Below are positions 4,807 to 8,122 of a DNA stretch of 8,122 bases, in pieces. The translations under genes and the position numbers were made by a program. Within the stretch, counting starts at the first letter, position 1. Each line of letters begins with the position of its first letter. The DNA is taken from assembly GCA_902826505.1 (NCBI GenBank), contig CADEFG010000202.1:1-8122 (forward strand), written 5' to 3'. The DNA comes from an uncultured Acidobacteriota bacterium. Lineage in GTDB: Bacteria > Acidobacteriota > Blastocatellia > Pyrinomonadales > Pyrinomonadaceae. The notes below the pieces were generated by a model that worked only from the letters and a program-made list of their open reading frames with translations, ran no database searches and had not been told where the DNA came from.

Positions 4807-7125
4807 TCATGCCAGATCGAAGCGATCAAGATTCATCACTTTGGTCCATGCCGCCACAAAGTCCTGCACGAATTTCTCTTGACTATCATGACTGCCGTAA
4901 ACTTCCGCTAAGGCACGAAGCTCCGAATTCGAACCGAAAATAAGATCGACACGCGTGCCGGTCCACTTTGGTTCGCCGGTGATCCGATCCCGCCCTTCAA
5001 AAAGTTCCTCTGCCTCAGATGTTGACTTCCAGGTCGTGCCGAAATCGAGCAGATTGACAAAGAAATCGTTGGTGAGCGTCTCCGGACGGGTCGTGAAGAC
5101 GCCGTGTTGCGATCCGTCGTAGTTGGCGTTCAAGACCCGCAAACCACCAACCAGAACCGTCATTTCAGGCGCGGTCAATGTCAATCGCTGCGCTTTGTCA
5201 ACGAGCAATTCTTCTGCCTTTGTTTTGTGATGGCTCTTTTTGAAATTGCGGAAGGCGTCCGCCTGCGGCTCTAAATACTTGAATGATTCCACTTCGGTTT
5301 GCTCTTGCGAGGCATCTGCGCGTCCCGCATTAAAAGGAACCGTTACATCAAACCCGGCATCTTTCGCAGCCTTTTCGATCGCGGCGCATCCGCCGAGAAC
5401 GATTAGGTCGGCGAGCGAAATCCGTTTTTCACCCGACTGAGCATCGTTAAACTCTTTTTGGATGCCTTCAAGTACATCGAGCACCGTCGCCAAACCACCC
5501 GGGTTGTTAACTTCCCAATTTTTCTGCGGTTCAAGGCGAATTCGAGCACCATTTGCGCCGCCGCGTTTATCGCCGCCGCGGAATGTCGAGGCGGACGCCC
5601 AGGCGGTCGATACCAACTGCGACAGGGACAATCCGGAATCAAGAATTTTAGCCTTGAGTGCAGCGATGTCCGATGCGTCAACTAGTTCGTGCGTAACCTC
5701 CGGAATCGGATCTTGCCAAATCAGTTCTTCTTCCGGCACTTCCGAACCGAGATACCGTGCGCGCGGTCCCATATCGCGATGCGTCAGTTTGAACCAAGCC
5801 CGGGCAAATGCGTCGGCGAACTCATCCGGGTTCTCAAGGAAACGTCTTGAGATCTTTTCGTAAGCCGGGTCAAACAGCAACGACAAGTCGGTAGTCAACA
5901 TGGTCGGCAAATGTTTTTTTGACGGATCATAAGCATCCGGAATAATCGCGTCTGCCTCTTTGGCAATCCATTGTTGAGCACCCGCCGGGCTTTTCGAAAG
6001 TTCCCACTCAAAAGCAAACAGATTCTCAAAAAAATTGTTACTCCACTTCGTCGGCGTCGTCGTCCACGTCACTTCCAGCCCGCTGGTGATCGTGTCGGCG
6101 CCCTTTCCCGTCCCGAAACTGTTCGCCCAACCAAAACCTTGTGCCGCCATGCTGGCAGCTTCCGGCTCGACGCTCACGTGCGAGGCATCAGCGGCACCGT
6201 GCGTTTTGCCGAAACTATGACCGCCCGCGATCAACGCGACGGTTTCCTCGTCGTTCATCGCCATTCGTCCAAAAGTTTCGCGGATGTCATGGGCGGCGGC
6301 GAGCGGATCGGGATTCCCATCCGGTCCTTCGGGGTTAACGTAAATCAATCCCATCTGTACCGCACCCAGCGGGTTCTCCAGCTTCCGGCTGTGCATATCG
6401 CCATCGGCATCGTCGTCCGACACCAGTACTCCGCCCGGTTTCTCGACCCCCTCAGAACCGTGTAGATAGCGGATATCGCCAGCCAGCCATGTCGTTTCGG
6501 CGCCCCAGTAAACATCCTGATCCGGCTCCCAAACGTCCTCGCGCCCGCCGCCGAAGCCGAAAGTCTTGAAGCCCATTGTCTCCAGCGCAACATTGCCCGC
6601 GAGGATCATCAGATCAGCCCAGGAAATCTTCCTGCCATACTTCTGCTTAATCGGCCACAAAAGCCGCCGCGCTTTGTCCAGACTCACATTATCAGGCCAA
6701 CTGTTGAGTGGCGCGAACCGCTGTTGCCCTCGTCCGCCGCCGCCGCGCCCGTCGCCAATGCGGTAGGTGCCGGCGCTGTGCCATGCCATGCGAATAAATA
6801 GTGGTCCGTAATGACCAAAATCTGCCGGCCACCAATCCTGAGAATCGCTCATCAACTTGGCAAGATCCTCTTTTAGTGCCGTCAGGTCGAGAGTTTTGAA
6901 CTCTTCCGCGTAATTGAATCCCTCACCCATCGGATTGGATAGGTAAGAGTGTTGACGAAGGATGTTCAAATTCAACTTATTCGGCCACCAGTCACGATTC
7001 GACCTGTGACTAGCAGTGGTAAATTTGATGGCTCCGCCCGTGAACGGGCATCGGCTTGAGTCGTTAACTTCTAAAGTTGCGTCATTTGATAGATTATTAT
7101 GCTCAGTGTCATGTGTCATTTTCAT
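4807..7125 (-). CDS. katG: Catalase-peroxidase KatG
   Basis: A complete two-domain bifunctional haem enzyme of 772 residues that breaks down hydrogen peroxide and also acts as a peroxidase. By alignment from memory to Mycobacterium tuberculosis KatG, the distal triad is R112, W115, H116; the Trp-Tyr-Met cofactor is W115-Y262-M288; the proximal set is H303, W354 and D413; and the mobile arginine is R450. All are present, so full activity is expected. The C-terminal domain ends in the family signature MNLDRFDLA. A stretch of about 25 extra residues, including SDDDADGD (236-243), lies in the loop before Y262. There is no signal peptide, so it should be cytoplasmic. GGAAGG (7129-7134) is 3 bases from the first ATG but 9 from an in-frame ATG at 7119, which may be the true start. 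It lies 145 bases downstream of perR in the same direction, fitting peroxide induction. Confidence 0.97.
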   Translation of the reverse strand: MKMTHDTEHNNLSNDATLEVNDSSRCPFTGGAIKFTTASHRSNRDWWPNKLNLNILRQHSYLSNPMGEGFNYAEEFKTLDLTALKEDLAKLMSDSQDWWPADFGHYGPLFIRMAWHSAGTYRIGDGRGGGGRGQQRFAPLNSWPDNVSLDKARRLLWPIKQKYGRKISWADLMILAGNVALETMGFKTFGFGGGREDVWEPDQDVYWGAETTWLAGDIRYLHGSEGVEKPGGVLVSDDDADGDMHSRKLENPLGAVQMGLIYVNPEGPDGNPDPLAAAHDIRETFGRMAMNDEETVALIAGGHSFGKTHGAADASHVSVEPEAASMAAQGFGWANSFGTGKGADTITSGLEVTWTTTPTKWSNNFFENLFAFEWELSKSPAGAQQWIAKEADAIIPDAYDPSKKHLPTMLTTDLSLLFDPAYEKISRRFLENPDEFADAFARAWFKLTHRDMGPRARYLGSEVPEEELIWQDPIPEVTHELVDASDIAALKAKILDSGLSLSQLVSTAWASASTFRGGDKRGGANGARIRLEPQKNWEVNNPGGLATVLDVLEGIQKEFNDAQSGEKRISLADLIVLGGCAAIEKAAKDAGFDVTVPFNAGRADASQEQTEVESFKYLEPQADAFRNFKKSHHKTKAEELLVDKAQRLTLTAPEMTVLVGGLRVLNANYDGSQHGVFTTRPETLTNDFFVNLLDFGTTWKSTSEAEELFEGRDRITGEPKWTGTRVDLIFGSNSELRALAEVYGSHDSQEKFVQDFVAAWTKVMNLDRFDLA

Positions 7126-7128
7126 ATA

Positions 7129-7134
7129 CCTTCC
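7129..7134 (-). promoter_or_regulatory. Ribosome binding site of katG
   Basis: The minus strand reads GGAAGG. Its last G is 9 bases from the ATG at 7119 and only 3 from the ATG at 7125, so it favours the shorter KatG lacking the first two residues. Confidence 0.6.
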
Positions 7135-7154
7135 AAATTGTTTTTATGTTTTTC

Positions 7155-7192
7155 AAGAACAAATTTACATTGTTCCATCGAAATTTATTCTT
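7155..7192. repeat. Inverted repeat in the katG leader
   Basis: AAGAACAAATTT (7155-7166) and AAATTTATTCTT (7181-7192) are inverted copies with one mismatch, which becomes G-U in RNA, separated by 14 bases. It lies 30-67 bases before the katG start. It may be an operator or an mRNA hairpin. A TATAAC (-10-like, 7198-7203, minus strand) lies just upstream, but no well-spaced -35 is visible. Confidence 0.5.
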
Positions 7193-7270
7193 ATTTGTTA
7201 TAATCCCCGCCACCCTTCTGCAAGATATGTTATTCGTTTTAAGTTCAGCCCGGTTTTGCAGTCAATTTTA

Positions 7271-7675
7271 TTATTTACTGCATTTTGGACATAAGCCCCG
7301 CAGAGTCAGTTCAATTGAATCGATTTTGAATTTGGAAAATTCCGCCGCAAAATTCACGACCTCGGGCGGTAAATCGATTTCCATATCAACCAGCTTTCCG
7401 CATTTTGTGCAGATCGCGTGGTCGTGGCGGGAAGTCAGCGCGTCGAAACGCGAAGCCCCGTTGCCAAAACTGATCTCCGCAATATATCCCGCGTCCTTCA
7501 GGTAATGCAAAGAATTGTAGACGGTCGCGAACGAGATGCTCGGCAAAAGCCGGCGGGCATCCTCAAAGACTTCGTTCGCCGTCAGGTGTTCGTCCGATTC
7601 GCGGATCACTCGCAGAACTGTCTGCCGCTGTGCCGTCAATCCTAAACCTTCGATATCTTTCAATGCGTCTTTCAT
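7271..7675 (-). CDS. perR: Peroxide-sensing Fur-family repressor, PerR type
   Basis: A 134-residue Fur-family regulator. The N-terminal winged helix (about 8-80) includes the recognition helix ATVYNSLHYLKDAG (50-63). Counting from memory against Bacillus subtilis PerR, a constant offset of 7 places all ligands: regulatory metal H30, D78, H84, H86, D97 and structural zinc C89, C92, C129, C132. D97 (Asp104 in B. subtilis) is the residue that favours PerR over Fur or Zur. Known mechanism: peroxide oxidises the iron-ligating histidines, the protein leaves DNA, and peroxide-defence genes turn on. It sits directly upstream of katG on the same strand, and a PerR-box match overlaps its own promoter. 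No clear Shine-Dalgarno precedes the ATG; an alternative ATG at 7680 is out of frame and stops at once. Family is certain; subtype is strongly supported. Confidence 0.93.
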   Translation of the reverse strand: MKDALKDIEGLGLTAQRQTVLRVIRESDEHLTANEVFEDARRLLPSISFATVYNSLHYLKDAGYIAEISFGNGASRFDALTSRHDHAICTKCGKLVDMEIDLPPEVVNFAAEFSKFKIDSIELTLRGLCPKCSK

Positions 7676-7690
7676 AGCATCAGGTTGGAA

Positions 7691-7705
7691 TTAAAATAAT
7701 TATAA
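7691..7705. promoter_or_regulatory. PerR box overlapping the perR transcription start
   Basis: TTAAAATAATTATAA matches the B. subtilis PerR box TTATAATnATTATAA at 13 of 14 defined positions. It is nested in a 21-base palindrome (7691-7711) with one unpaired position per arm. It covers the predicted perR start site near 7704, so bound PerR would block its own transcription. Chance matches are more likely in AT-rich DNA, which limits certainty. Confidence 0.65.
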
Positions 7706-7710
7706 TTTTA

Positions 7711-7739
7711 AAAATAATGAAGATTTTAAATAAAGTCAA
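7711..7739 (-). promoter_or_regulatory. perR promoter
   Basis: On the minus strand TTGACT (7739-7734; 5/6 to TTGACA) is followed after 17 bases by TATTTT (7716-7711; 4/6 to TATAAT). Transcription would begin near 7704, giving a leader of about 29 bases. An overlapping TATAAT (7704-7699) lacks a spaced -35 and is the less likely -10. Confidence 0.6.
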
Positions 7740-7775
7740 TTAAAAATTTTCATTATGTCAATGAAAATTTTTAAT
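7739..7775. repeat. Perfect 16-bp inverted repeat upstream of the perR -35
   Basis: Arms 7739-7754 (ATTAAAAATTTTCATT) and 7760-7775 are exact reverse complements with spacer ATGTC. The repeat touches the perR -35 box at 7739 and its centre is about 53 bases upstream of the predicted start. It has too little G/C for a good terminator; a second regulator's operator is a reasonable reading. Confidence 0.7.
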
Positions 7776-8122
7776 CATAGCAACTGAAAATAAATTCTGT
7801 TTCCGAAGGCAAACCGATCTGGAAGGATTTTTTTTAGATTTATCAACCGCAAACTAAATTTGTCATATCGAAAGAGCTGTCATCAGATAATGAAATTGCC
7901 AAAACTTATTTAAGCCCAACTCAAAATAGTTGAAGAACTAAAAAGTTTTATTTTTGCATCTTGGCGTCACCCGCATCTTGGCAGGAGCAAATAATTTCCC
8001 GCCGAAGTCGCGGGTGACCCCAAGTATTTTTGAGTTTCCTTTTTTTGTTTTTTTTTGCTTTGAGTTACTACAAGCCATCTCAAAAATAAATTAGTCGGAC
8101 GAAAGCCGCTGCGTTTTCTTGG
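7776..8122. other. Non-coding region with GC-rich hairpin; no confident gene
   Basis: These 347 bases hold no gene I can defend. 7960-7974 and 8010-8024 pair over 15 positions with one mismatch (CTTGG, then GTCACCCGC), with a smaller inner stem CTTGGC/GCC(G)AAG. GCATCTTGGC is directly repeated at 7956-7965 and 7973-7982. T runs of 7 and 9 lie at 8040-8056. A 46-codon minus-strand frame (8078 to 7938) crosses the hairpin but has no spaced Shine-Dalgarno. TATTTTTGAG (8025-8034) is inverted at 8079-8088. This may be a dispersed structured repeat or a small RNA. Confidence 0.5.

Noticed and set aside
4567..4911. Plus-strand 114-codon frame between the tRNA terminator and katG
   Set aside because: It runs antisense into the katG C-terminus, crosses the katG terminator hairpin, has no Shine-Dalgarno and no recognisable domain.
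5462..5863. Plus-strand open frame of 133 codons inside katG, with others like it
   Set aside because: It is fully contained antisense in an intact, strongly conserved enzyme gene; its composition is that of a shadow frame.
7257..7282. Small inverted repeat TGCAGT/ACTGCA at the perR stop codon as a terminator
   Set aside because: The stem is only 6 bp with a 14-base AT-rich loop and no T run on the minus strand, so it is unlikely to stop transcription between perR and katG.
7938..8078. Remnant of ribosomal protein bL27 (pattern SKxLGVxR..FGG)
   Set aside because: The resemblance is a handful of residues in a Lys/Arg-rich frame. The N-terminal bL27 signature and the rest of the protein are missing, and the DNA is better explained as a hairpin repeat.

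Overview
The window looks like bacterial chromosome from the Acidobacteriota, perhaps the Blastocatellia/Pyrinomonadaceae side. This is an inference. It rests on a secreted VWA protein of the acidobacterial 'VWFA-related' type, a membrane-anchored PknB-like kinase with a long linker and a Pro/Thr-rich outer tail, a membrane protein with two Cys-rich ends, and moderate GC genes set in AT-rich intergenic DNA. I see no insertion sequence, phage gene, CRISPR array or broken gene.

Layout. (1) 1-3076, all on the minus strand: a small two-ended putative zinc-binding membrane protein (2522-3076), a Ser/Thr protein kinase (360-2435), and the N-terminal part of an exported TPR protein (1-343) that leaves the window. 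The kinase and TPR genes are only 16 bases apart and are probably co-transcribed. (2) 3077-3260: a divergent intergenic region in which a plus-strand and a minus-strand sigma70-like promoter share one -10 region. (3) 3261-4253, plus strand: the VWA protein. (4) 4254-4806: heptanucleotide repeats in inverted blocks, then a tRNA-Arg(ACG) with its own promoter and a GAAA-capped terminator, then hairpins belonging to the katG 3' end. (5) 4807-7675, minus strand: a PerR-type peroxide sensor followed by a complete catalase-peroxidase, KatG. (6) 7676-8122: no gene I can defend. It holds the perR promoter with a near-consensus PerR box, a perfect 16-bp inverted repeat, and a GC-rich hairpin.

How it works together. 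perR-katG is a peroxide-defence pair. PerR carries all five regulatory-metal ligands, including the Asp that separates PerR from Fur and Zur, and all four zinc cysteines. A 13/14 match to the PerR box overlaps its predicted transcription start, which suggests autoregulation, and perhaps control of katG by read-through. The kinase-TPR-zinc protein group looks like an envelope signalling cluster. The most unusual coding feature is the kinase linker, where 11 of 15 threonines have a bulky hydrophobic residue at +3, as expected of docking sites for FHA-domain proteins. Nothing else in the window points to a wholly new system.
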